Source: Porphyromonadaceae bacterium UBA7180
GTDB lineage: Bacteria; Bacteroidota; Bacteroidia; Bacteroidales; Muribaculaceae
Assembly (NCBI GenBank): GCA_002491165.1
Contig: DKVK01000027.1
Coordinates: 1-42,975, forward strand
Length of the DNA: 42,975 nt
Reading direction: 5' to 3'
Of this stretch, positions 16,749-23,942 are shown in pieces. Positions within the stretch are counted from its first letter, which is position 1. The number at the start of each line of letters is the position of its first letter. Under the pieces are notes generated by a model. That model had not been told where the DNA came from. It was given only the letters and a program-made list of their open reading frames with translations, and did no database searches. Position numbers and translations under genes: made by a program.

Positions 16749-17627
16749 TCAGAAGTACTTGACTTCGGTTCCTTCGAGCGAGGAGAGCAGGTTGTTGGCC
16801 AGCGAGCTGGCGCCCAGGCGGAAGAGGTCGTGGCATAGCCACTCGTCGCCGAGCACCTCTTTCACTATGGCATAATAGCCCATGGCATCGGCCGTGGAGC
16901 GCACGCCCCCGGCTGCCTTGAAGCCCACCTTCCGGCCCGTCTTCTCATAGTATTCCTTGATGCACTGGCACATGACGTATGCCGCCTCGAAGCTGGCACC
17001 GGAATATACCTTGCCGGTGGATGTCTTGATGAAGTCGGCGTCGCAGTACATCGAAAGTATCGACGCCTCCTTGATGCGTCTGGCGGTCTTGAGCAGGCCG
17101 GTCTCCAGAATGACTTTCAGCTTAGCCTTCTTGACGGTATGTTTCAGCTCGATGATTTCGTCGCAGAGATCCTCGTAATTTCCGTCGAGGTACATTCCCA
17201 CGGGGAACACGATGTCCACCTCCTGCGCTCCCGCCTCCACGGCAAGGGCACAGTCGGCCACCTTCACGGCCTGGAAAGTCTGTGACGACGGGAATCCGGC
17301 AGCCACCACGCAGACATCGACGCCGGGGACGTCGAGATGCGTCTTGACCACCTCCGCAAAGTTGCTGTACACGCAGATGGCGGCCACGTGGCCGTATTGC
17401 GGATAGTCGTTGTCGAAGTCGTTGACTCGGGTCGTGAACTTGGCTACACTGAGTTCGGAATCTTCGGTCTGAAGAGTGGTGAGATCCACGCTGTTGAGCA
17501 GGAATTTGTAGACTTCCTTGGATTCGTATTGAGGTACTTTTTCAAGGATTTCAGCCACTTGGGAGGCGACGAGGGCATCGTCTTCCGTCACGGCGCTGGC
17601 TTTGAGCGCTTCGTTATATCTGTCCAT
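16749..17627 (-). CDS. deoC: Deoxyribose-phosphate aldolase
   Basis: 292 residues from the ATG at 17627; the in-frame extension to 17693 would start inside the promoter, so I rejected it. DeoC cleaves 2-deoxyribose-5-phosphate into acetaldehyde and glyceraldehyde-3-phosphate, the last step of deoxynucleoside breakdown, in the cytoplasm. The Schiff-base lysine is Lys201 in DADFIKTSTGK. Other hallmarks are ICVYSNF, VAAGFPSSQT, GAQEVDIVFPVG, KVILETGLL and KAAGGVRS. At 292 residues it is longer than the E. coli enzyme, with about 50 extra N-terminal residues. It has its own promoter and stands first before the EEP, TonB receptor and nuclease genes, so it may head that operon. From memory, Bacteroides species often keep deoC near uvrC instead, so the present placement may be secondary. 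Confidence 0.95.
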   Translation of the reverse strand: MDRYNEALKASAVTEDDALVASQVAEILEKVPQYESKEVYKFLLNSVDLTTLQTEDSELSVAKFTTRVNDFDNDYPQYGHVAAICVYSNFAEVVKTHLDVPGVDVCVVAAGFPSSQTFQAVKVADCALAVEAGAQEVDIVFPVGMYLDGNYEDLCDEIIELKHTVKKAKLKVILETGLLKTARRIKEASILSMYCDADFIKTSTGKVYSGASFEAAYVMCQCIKEYYEKTGRKVGFKAAGGVRSTADAMGYYAIVKEVLGDEWLCHDLFRLGASSLANNLLSSLEGTEVKYF

Positions 17628-17690
17628 ATTTTTGAGTTTAATATTAATAATCGCGGTTATTTTCAAGGGTGCCACTTTGCCGCAAGAGGA

Positions 17691-17721
17691 CAAAAATAGT
17701 TCCGACAGTTACTATTCAAAA
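17691..17721 (-). promoter_or_regulatory. deoC promoter
   Basis: Minus-strand -33 TTTTG (17717-17721), an 18-nt spacer and the -7 box TATTTTTG (17691-17698), about 64 nt before the deoC ATG. This fits the Bacteroidetes promoter pattern and excludes a start at 17693. Confidence 0.65.
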
Positions 17722-18009
17722 CAACCGGGGCACGTTAAATCCGCTTTTAAGAATTACAAAATTAGTAAAAAATAGCTTTTCCCGTATGACAAAAAGGTAA
17801 AAACTACACTTTTATGTTTTTAAACATATTTTAACCACTCGATTCCACCCCACCGCCGGTGCCTTTAATATCTCTGACGGCTCTGATTACCTTATGGCCA
17901 CACCGTAGGGGGGTGCCACGCCTCCCCGACCGCCAAACGGCAAGTATGTAGGATTACAAATCCGGCCATTTTTTTATTGCGTGACTTTAAGACAAATTTC
18001 TTAGGCTTA
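17722..18009. other. Non-coding gap between divergent deoC and AlbA_2 gene
   Basis: The gap from the deoC ATG to the next ATG is 435 bp. No supported gene is in it. The outer parts hold the two promoters. The middle (17740-17830) is AT-rich with A/T runs. From 17896 it turns GC-rich, with GGCCACAC, a G6 run pairing imperfectly with CCTCCCC (17908-17927), and GCC/GGC words. This may be a decayed extragenic repeat. Confidence 0.5.
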
Positions 18010-18041
18010 TTTGGTTTTAACCGCGATTATTCGTAAATTTG
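18010..18041 (+). promoter_or_regulatory. Promoter of the AlbA_2 ATPase gene
   Basis: TTTG (18010-18013), a 20-nt spacer and TAAATTTG (18034-18041), an almost ideal Bacteroidetes promoter. Transcription should begin near 18048, which rules out an upstream ATG at 18039 and supports the ATG at 18063 with a very short leader. Confidence 0.8.
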
Positions 18042-18062
18042 CATTATCTAATTGTGCCGGAT

Positions 18063-19784
18063 ATGTATACTCACGAATCTTTCAGCCTCGATTTACTGAC
18101 AACATATAAGGAAAACTCCCGGCTTGAGGTAAAGTCAGCCCGTGGCGGCTTACCCGCCTCGCTTTGGGAAACGTACTCCGCTTTTGCGAACAGCGACGGC
18201 GGCGTGATTGTTCTCGGCGTCAATGAAAAGAAACAGGGCCAACTCGTCGTGGAAGGCCTCGACGACGTTCACAAGACACTGAAGGATTTCTGGAATACAG
18301 TGAATAACCGACAGAAAGTCAGTTGCAATATCCTTACTGACAGCATGGTGTATACCGACAGCCTCGAAGGAAAAAATATTGTGGTAATCCGTGTGCCTCG
18401 CGCCGAGCGCACCTCACGTCCTGTATATGTGGGAGCCGACCCGCGCAGCGGCACTTACCGCCGCAACTTCGAGGGAGATTACCACTGCTCGCGCGAAGAA
18501 GTAGCCCTGATGATTCGCGACTCGGCACTGGTAACCGACGACAACACCCTGCTCACCGACCTTGACACATCGGTATTCTGCCAGGAAACGGTGAAATCAT
18601 ACCGCAATATTTTCAAACTGGTGCGACCCAACCACCTTTGGAACCGCGAAGACGATACCATGTTCCTACGTCGCATCGGAGCCGTGCGCGAAGATAAGGA
18701 AACCGGCAAATTCCATCCCACCTTGGCAGGGCTGCTCATGTTCGGCTACGAATATGAAATCTCGGCTGTCCTCCCGACCTATTTCCTCGACTATCAGGAA
18801 AACCGCACCAACGGGATTTATGCCCGCTGGTCCGACCGTCTTACCTCACAGTCGGGCGACTGGAGCGGCAACGTCTTCGACTTTATCCTGAAAGTCATCC
18901 CCAAATTGCAAGCCGACCTGAAAGTGCCCTTCAAATTCAAAGGTAATTTCCGGGATGAAGATACGCCGTTGCACAAGACAGTGCGCGAAGCAACAGTCAA
19001 CATGCTTGCCAACGCCGACTTCTACGGACGACGCGGCATTGTAGTGCGAAAAAGTGCCGAAGGTTTCCTGTTCGCAAACCCCGGAGGAATGCGCGTTTCG
19101 CTTAATGAAGTGCTTCGCGACAGTGCTTCCGACCCGCGAAACGGAGTTATGATGAAAATGCTTGCAATGGTGCAATACGGCGAACGTGCCGGCAGTGGGC
19201 TCCAAGGCATCTTCAAGACATGGGAGACAGTATATCATTCTTCACCCAGGCTGGAAACCACAACCTCCGACGGCATGGACCGCACAACGCTAACCCTCGC
19301 CTTCGGAGAACGACAACCTGACACCGAAGCAATGACCACCCTCTATGACGACATCTACCCCTTTGACGAAACACCACTCACTGTCCAAGAAAGTATACCA
19401 GAAATGGGTCATAGTACCCAAGAAACAAGAGAAAGTATACAAGAAAAGGACGAGAGTATACAAGAAATTGCAGGAAGTATACAAGAAATCACAGAAAGTA
19501 TACAAGAAAATCTGATAAATCAGACCAGAAGTACCCAAGAAACCGGAGACAGTATACAAGAAACCGGAGACAGTATACAAGAAAGTGTACAAGAAATAAA
19601 ATCGAACATAGATAAAGTGATTTATATTCTTGCAAGAAACAATTCCATAACTCTTTCTGAAGTTGCAAAGCTCATCGGTCTTTCCAGAATCGGTGTGCAG
19701 AAAATTACCAATAAACTAAAAAAGGAGGGTAAACTTACCCGGGAAGGTTCAACCAAATCGGGTAAGTGGATTGTCAAAGACTGA
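18063..19784 (+). CDS. AlbA_2/Schlafen-type ATP-binding regulator with heptad-repeat linker and winged helix
   Basis: 573 residues. Residues 1-130 are an AlbA_2 (Schlafen-like, divergent AAA_4) domain with SRLEVKSA and SAFANSDGGVIVLGV. Residues about 280-400 contain the RecG-like HATPase_c_4 region (LHKTVREATVNMLANADFYG, FANPGGM, GERAGSGL). Residues about 443-512 are a seven-residue repeat, core [E/G/D]SIQExx. The C-terminus is a winged helix-turn-helix (ITLSEVAKLIGLSRIGVQKITNKLKKEGKL). Family members are often labelled transcriptional regulators or putative RecG-like helicases; the true activity is poorly known, and no helicase motor is present. It stands alone under its own strong promoter, plus strand, between minus-strand genes. 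Direct-repeat linkers of this sort occur in related proteins. It could be a stress or defence regulator, but nothing here proves that. Confidence 0.8.
   Translation: MYTHESFSLDLLTTYKENSRLEVKSARGGLPASLWETYSAFANSDGGVIVLGVNEKKQGQLVVEGLDDVHKTLKDFWNTVNNRQKVSCNILTDSMVYTDSLEGKNIVVIRVPRAERTSRPVYVGADPRSGTYRRNFEGDYHCSREEVALMIRDSALVTDDNTLLTDLDTSVFCQETVKSYRNIFKLVRPNHLWNREDDTMFLRRIGAVREDKETGKFHPTLAGLLMFGYEYEISAVLPTYFLDYQENRTNGIYARWSDRLTSQSGDWSGNVFDFILKVIPKLQADLKVPFKFKGNFRDEDTPLHKTVREATVNMLANADFYGRRGIVVRKSAEGFLFANPGGMRVSLNEVLRDSASDPRNGVMMKMLAMVQYGERAGSGLQGIFKTWETVYHSSPRLETTTSDGMDRTTLTLAFGERQPDTEAMTTLYDDIYPFDETPLTVQESIPEMGHSTQETRESIQEKDESIQEIAGSIQEITESIQENLINQTRSTQETGDSIQETGDSIQESVQEIKSNIDKVIYILARNNSITLSEVAKLIGLSRIGVQKITNKLKKEGKLTREGSTKSGKWIVKD
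19392..19596 (+). repeat. In-frame 21-bp repeat array in the AlbA_2 gene
   Basis: Cores related to AGTATACAAGAAA begin at 19392, 19413, 19434, 19455, 19476, 19497, 19530, 19551, 19572 and 19584: six at exactly 21-nt spacing, then steps of 33, 21, 21 and 12. All steps are multiples of three. They encode SIQExxE-type heptads with Ile/Thr at position a and partly hydrophobic d positions, compatible with a short coiled coil. Most cores contain the palindrome GTATAC. Confidence 0.9.
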
Positions 19785-19809
19785 CTTTGAGTCATTATGG
19801 TCTAAAATA

Positions 19810-19838
19810 AACGCCCCGGGCGAGGAGCTCGGGGCGTT
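19810..19838. terminator. Bidirectional terminator between convergent genes
   Basis: AACGCCCCG (19810-19818) and CGGGGCGTT (19830-19838) pair perfectly. On the minus strand the stem is followed by TATTTTAGA, on the plus strand by GTGCTTTGGTATTTT. It serves the AlbA_2 gene and the LRR gene, which converge here. Confidence 0.75.
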
Positions 19839-19894
19839 GTGCTTTGGTATTTTGTGTTGGCGCGGGTTGGTGGCACCGTAGGTATTGCGGCGCG

Positions 19895-21361
19895 TTACTT
19901 CACGAGGACCTTGCGGGTCTGGTTGCCTTGTTTGATTATATAGAGGCCGACGGGGAGATTGTCTCCCTGAACGCGGTGCCCTTGCAGGTCATAGATGGTG
20001 GCGGTGCCGCCCGTGGCTTCTATTTCGTCGATGCCCGTCACTATCGAGGTACACACCCCGAAGTCTTTCCACTGGTCTGCGGCCTCGTAAGCGGCTACCG
20101 ATTCAGAGGGGACGTAGAGCGTGGCGTTCGCTGTGTTGGAGCCTGTCCATGCATCGCTGCCGAGTGTGGGCGGTACGGTGGCGGCGCACTCTACGCTTTG
20201 GAGTTTCGGGCACTGCGCGAAGCAGCTTGCGCCAAGCGATGTCAGGGCAGCGCCAAATTTAACCTTCTTGAGCTCAGGGAGAGCGCTGAAAGAATAATCG
20301 TCAACGCTGACAAGCGATTCCGGAAGGTTGAGTTCCTCGAAACCGCACTCGTAGAATACGTTCCAGTCGATGGTTTCAAGCACATCGTTCCAAACCACCT
20401 CCTTCAGGGCAGTGTCGCCCATGAAAGCGGTGTTCTTGATGGCGGTGACGCCGCTGCCGAGGGTCAGCTTGCGGAGCGAGGTGCAGCCGTTGGCGAGCTT
20501 CACGGGAATTTCGCTCCATGTGTCGGGTATGGTGAGTTCCTGCAGCGCGGTGCAGTTGGTGAACATACCTGAGGAAATGCTTGCCTGGGCGGGGAGAAGT
20601 GCCGTGGCGAGTTGTGAGCAGTCCTGGAAAGCGTTGAAGCCTACCGTAACTTCGCCGGTACACCCGCTGAGGTCGATGCCGCGGATGGCCGAATAGGCGA
20701 AAGCGGAAGAGCTTATTTCCTCAAGTGCCGGCGAGAAAGTGACCGTTGCCAGCGAGGAACAGTCCTCGAAGGCGGAAGTATTGATGACCGTCACGTTGGA
20801 GAGGTCGATGGAGGTGATTCCCGCTCCCTGGAAAGCTTCGTTGCCTATAGTCTTTACCGAAGGAGCAAGCGTAAGGGATTTGAGGGCAATGCAGCCGCTG
20901 AAGCACATATCGTTGACGGCGTCAACATTTGCGTTGAGCCCTACAGTGGACAGTGACTGACAGTTATAAAAGGCGGAGTTCCCGAGCGTCGTTACCGAGG
21001 CGGGGATGTCGATGGCCTTGAGTGCCGTACAGGATGAGAAAGCTGCGTTTTTGATGGCTTCCAGACCTACCGGAAGCGTGACGTTCTCCAGCGCGTGGCA
21101 GTCCATGAACGACCATAAGCCGATGTTCTTCACGGCGTCGCCGATGACGATAGTCTTCAGCGTACCGTTATTCTTGAAAGCGTTGTTGGCGATGTCGGTG
21201 ACGGCGGCGAGCGCCGGGTCGGAGTTCATGTCTATTTCCGTCTCCGTGCCGTTCCACTTTTCGAGCGTGGTGCCGTCAAGGGTATAAGAGGTAGCGGGGT
21301 ACGCTCCCCAAGCGGCGAGTGTTCCCAAGGTCAGGGTCAAAGCAAGTAATGTTTTCTTCAT
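19895..21361 (-). CDS. BspA-like leucine-rich-repeat secreted protein with type-IX-like tail
   Basis: 488 residues: signal peptide 1-19, then about 15 LRR_5/BspA-type repeats of roughly 23 residues from about 55 to 400, with the recurring pattern 'I.NxAFxxCxxLxxVxLP..V..I' (for example LGNSAFYNCQSLSTVGL). The tail ends NLPVGLYIIKQGNQTRKVLVK and resembles a type IX sorting domain. Such proteins are surface-exposed or secreted and bind host proteins or other bacteria in Tannerella and Treponema. The target here is unknown. The gene is monocistronic, with its own promoter and a bidirectional terminator. Some repeats are imperfect, but the frame is intact. Confidence 0.88.
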   Translation of the reverse strand: MKKTLLALTLTLGTLAAWGAYPATSYTLDGTTLEKWNGTETEIDMNSDPALAAVTDIANNAFKNNGTLKTIVIGDAVKNIGLWSFMDCHALENVTLPVGLEAIKNAAFSSCTALKAIDIPASVTTLGNSAFYNCQSLSTVGLNANVDAVNDMCFSGCIALKSLTLAPSVKTIGNEAFQGAGITSIDLSNVTVINTSAFEDCSSLATVTFSPALEEISSSAFAYSAIRGIDLSGCTGEVTVGFNAFQDCSQLATALLPAQASISSGMFTNCTALQELTIPDTWSEIPVKLANGCTSLRKLTLGSGVTAIKNTAFMGDTALKEVVWNDVLETIDWNVFYECGFEELNLPESLVSVDDYSFSALPELKKVKFGAALTSLGASCFAQCPKLQSVECAATVPPTLGSDAWTGSNTANATLYVPSESVAAYEAADQWKDFGVCTSIVTGIDEIEATGGTATIYDLQGHRVQGDNLPVGLYIIKQGNQTRKVLVK

Positions 21362-21390
21362 ATATGTGTGTATAAATTCAGGTTATGGTG

Positions 21391-21421
21391 CAAAGTTAGC
21401 CTTTTTTTGCGACCGCAGCAA
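21391..21421 (-). promoter_or_regulatory. Promoter of the LRR protein gene
   Basis: Minus-strand TTG (21419-21421), a 20-nt spacer and TAACTTTG (21391-21398), 30 nt before the ATG at 21361. Confidence 0.75.
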
Positions 21422-21428
21422 CTTTTTA

Positions 21429-21460
21429 TTTGTTTGTTAAGATATTTTTGCGTAACTTAG
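21429..21460 (+). promoter_or_regulatory. Probable promoter of the RNase R gene
   Basis: Two overlapping candidates. TATTTTTG (21443-21450) is a full -7 match without a clear -33. TTTG (21429-21432), a 20-nt spacer and TAACTTAG (21453-21460) has good spacing but one mismatch. Downstream, CGGCGG (21481-21486) can pair with CCGCCG (21499-21504) in the 5' leader. Confidence 0.5.
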
Positions 21461-21532
21461 CGTTCTAATAATAAACGTGCCGGCGGAAGCCCTTTATGCC
21501 GCCGTGCCTTAACCGTATATAACACCATAGCA

Positions 21533-23746
21533 ATGAAACAAGCGAAACAAGGCGGGGAACGTATGCGCAAGCCCGAAATAGAGAAACGCATAGTGGAGTT
21601 CCTCCAGAAAGAATATAAGAAAGCATTCAACTACAAGCAGATAGCCTTCGCCATCGGCGCCACCAATCCGGCCAACCGCCTCGACGTGATAAACATCCTC
21701 GACACTTTGGCCGAGGCCGACGAGATACTCGAAGTAGCGCTCGGCAAGTATAAGGCGAAAGCCAACCGAGGCACAGAGAACGTCGGTTACTTCGTGCGCC
21801 GCAGCAACGGCCGGAACGCCGTCATCATCGACGACGAGAACATCCTGGTGGCCGAGCGCAACTCCATGCACGCCCTCAACGGCGACAAGGTGCGTGTAGT
21901 GGTCTCCGCCTCGCGCCGCGGTCAGGACCCCGAGGCACGCGTCGTGGAAATACTCGAACGCAAGGACCAGGTATTCATCGGCACCATCAAGATGGACCGC
22001 AACGTCTCGCTGCTCGTCCCCGACTCCAAGTTCCTGGCCGCCGACATACTCATACCCCGCAGCAAGCTGAAGGGCGGCAAGGACGGCGACAAGGCAATAG
22101 CGCGTATCGTAGCATGGCGCGACGACGAGATGACACCGCGCGGCGAAATAGTGGACGTCCTGGGCCGCAAGGGCGACAATACCGCCGAGATGCACGCCAT
22201 CCTCGCCGAGTTCGGCCTCCCCTACCGCTATCCCGCCAACGTGGAGAAAGCTGCCGCCCGCATAGACGCCGGTATTACGCCCCGGGAGATAGCCAAGCGA
22301 GAGGACTTCCGCAACATACTGACCTTCACCATCGACCCGCGCGACGCCAAGGACTTCGACGACGCCCTCTCCATACGCCAGCTCGCCAACGGCAACACCG
22401 AAGTGGGCGTCCACATAGCCGACGTTACCCACTACGTGCATCCCAACACGCTTATAGACCGCGAGGCACAGCAGCGCGCCACCAGCGTATATCTCGTGGA
22501 CCGCACCATCCCGATGCTCCCCGAGCATCTGAGCAACGGCATCTGCTCGCTGCGCCCCAATGAGGAGAAACTCACCTTCTCGGCAATCTTCGAGCTCGAC
22601 GCTAAAGCCAACGTGGTGAACCACCGTATCGGCCGCACCGTGATACGCTCCGACCGCCGCTTTACCTACGAGGAGGCGCAGAAGATAATCGAGACCGGCG
22701 AAGGTGAATATGCCGCCGAGCTCCATACCCTCAACGAGCTGGCCAAGACCTTGCGACGGCGCCGTTACGACGACGGCGCGCTGGAGTTCGACCGTGCAGA
22801 AGTGCGATTCGAAATCGATGACAAAGGGCACCCCATCTCTGTATATTTCAAGGAATCGAAAGACGCCAACAAGCTAATCGAGGAGTTCATGCTGCTGGCC
22901 AACAAGTATGTTGCCATGGCCGTGGGCAAGGTGCCGGAGGGGAAGAAGGCCAAGACCTTCGTCTACCGCGTGCATGCCAACCCGGACCCGGAAAAAATCA
23001 GCAACTTCTCGCGTATAGCGCAGCGCTTCGGATTCAAGGTGCAGACCGACGGCCGCGCAAAGGACGTCAACAAGAGCCTCAACCGTATGCTCCGCAACGT
23101 CAAGGGACGCGGCGAGGAAAACATGCTCTCTATCCTTGCCATCCGCTCTATGGCGAAAGCGGAATATACCACCGACAACATAGGCCACTACGGCCTCGCC
23201 TTCGACTATTACACCCACTTCACCTCCCCCATACGCCGTTACCCCGACATGATGGTACACCGTCTCCTGGCCAAGTATATGGAGGGCGGCCGCAGCGTTG
23301 ACAAGCGCAAGACCGAAGACCTCTGCGAACATTCCTCCGAGATGGAAGTGCTCGCCACCAACGCCGAACGCGCCTCCATACGCTACAAGCAGATAGAGTT
23401 CATGAAAGACCGCCTCGGCGAAATCTACGAGGGCGTGATCTCGGGCGTCACCGAATGGGGCTTCTACGTGGAACTCGACGAGAATATGTGCGAGGGCCTC
23501 GTGCCGGTACGCGACCTGGCCGACGACTACTACGACTTCGACGACAAGAACTATTGCCTCATCGGCCGCAAGCACCACAACAAATACACACTGGGCGACC
23601 GCGTGAAGGTGCAGGTGGCACGCGCCGACATGGACAAGAAGATGCTCGACTTCGCTCTGATTTCAGACTCCGGCAACCCCAACAAACCTCTCCCCGCCGT
23701 CCCCTCCAAGAAGAAAGGCAAGAAGCGCAAAAACTCCCGCCGCTGA
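21533..23746 (+). CDS. rnr: Ribonuclease R
   Basis: 737 residues, cytoplasmic 3'-to-5' exoribonuclease that degrades structured RNA. Order: N-terminal helical/winged domain (MRKPEIEKRIVEFLQ, about 11-60), cold-shock domains (about 80-210), the RNB catalytic domain from about 255 with the metal-binding signature TIDPRDAKDFDD (266-277; Asp268, Asp274, Asp276, Asp277) and SNGICSLRPNEEKL, then an S1 domain near 630-715 (YEGVISGVTEWGFYVEL) and a basic Lys/Arg tail. Length is normal. A second possible start is Met11, 30 nt in. Flanking genes are on the opposite strand, so it is monocistronic. An accessory role in recycling imported RNA is possible but not indicated. Confidence 0.95.
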   Translation: MKQAKQGGERMRKPEIEKRIVEFLQKEYKKAFNYKQIAFAIGATNPANRLDVINILDTLAEADEILEVALGKYKAKANRGTENVGYFVRRSNGRNAVIIDDENILVAERNSMHALNGDKVRVVVSASRRGQDPEARVVEILERKDQVFIGTIKMDRNVSLLVPDSKFLAADILIPRSKLKGGKDGDKAIARIVAWRDDEMTPRGEIVDVLGRKGDNTAEMHAILAEFGLPYRYPANVEKAAARIDAGITPREIAKREDFRNILTFTIDPRDAKDFDDALSIRQLANGNTEVGVHIADVTHYVHPNTLIDREAQQRATSVYLVDRTIPMLPEHLSNGICSLRPNEEKLTFSAIFELDAKANVVNHRIGRTVIRSDRRFTYEEAQKIIETGEGEYAAELHTLNELAKTLRRRRYDDGALEFDRAEVRFEIDDKGHPISVYFKESKDANKLIEEFMLLANKYVAMAVGKVPEGKKAKTFVYRVHANPDPEKISNFSRIAQRFGFKVQTDGRAKDVNKSLNRMLRNVKGRGEENMLSILAIRSMAKAEYTTDNIGHYGLAFDYYTHFTSPIRRYPDMMVHRLLAKYMEGGRSVDKRKTEDLCEHSSEMEVLATNAERASIRYKQIEFMKDRLGEIYEGVISGVTEWGFYVELDENMCEGLVPVRDLADDYYDFDDKNYCLIGRKHHNKYTLGDRVKVQVARADMDKKMLDFALISDSGNPNKPLPAVPSKKKGKKRKNSRR

Positions 23747-23769
23747 TTATGGGGAGGCACTCCCTATGG

Positions 23770-23877
23770 AACGGAGGCCACCGTGACTCCGGCCGAAACG
23801 GCGACAGCGACTAACCCGCTCAATCGCATCACATAAGCCGCTCATGCGGCATTGTAACGGAGGCAGGAATGTCTCCG
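23770..23877 (+). repeat. Two copies of a 22-nt hairpin element flanking a third hairpin, 3' of RNase R
   Basis: AACGGAGGC-N8-CTCCG occurs at 23770-23791 and 23856-23877 in the same orientation. Each copy can fold (CGGAG with CTCCG). Between them, GCCGC-tcat-GCGGC (23837-23850) forms another small stem. The terminator follows at 23891. No open reading frame here looks real. Confidence 0.6.
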
Positions 23878-23890
23878 CTCCATAAGAACA

Positions 23891-23918
23891 AAGAAGCGCC
23901 TCTTGCGGGGCGCTTCTT
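23891..23918. terminator. Bidirectional terminator of RNase R and the fimbrillin-like gene
   Basis: AAGAAGCGCC (23891-23900) pairs perfectly with GGCGCTTCTT (23909-23918) around an 8-nt loop, followed by CTTATTT on the plus strand and TGTTCTT on the minus strand. Confidence 0.8.
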
Positions 23919-23942
23919 CTTATTTGGATGGAGTTGTTGTGA

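Noticed and set aside
19392..19596. CRISPR-like array
   Set aside because: Repeats are short, in frame inside a coding gene, and lack unique spacers of even length.
18063..19784. AlbA_2/Schlafen protein as an anti-phage defence gene
   Set aside because: No defence neighbours, nuclease domain or mobile-element context; regulator is the safer reading.
21509..22831. Minus-strand 440-codon frame opposite RNase R
   Set aside because: Antisense shadow of the RNB domain; no family features.
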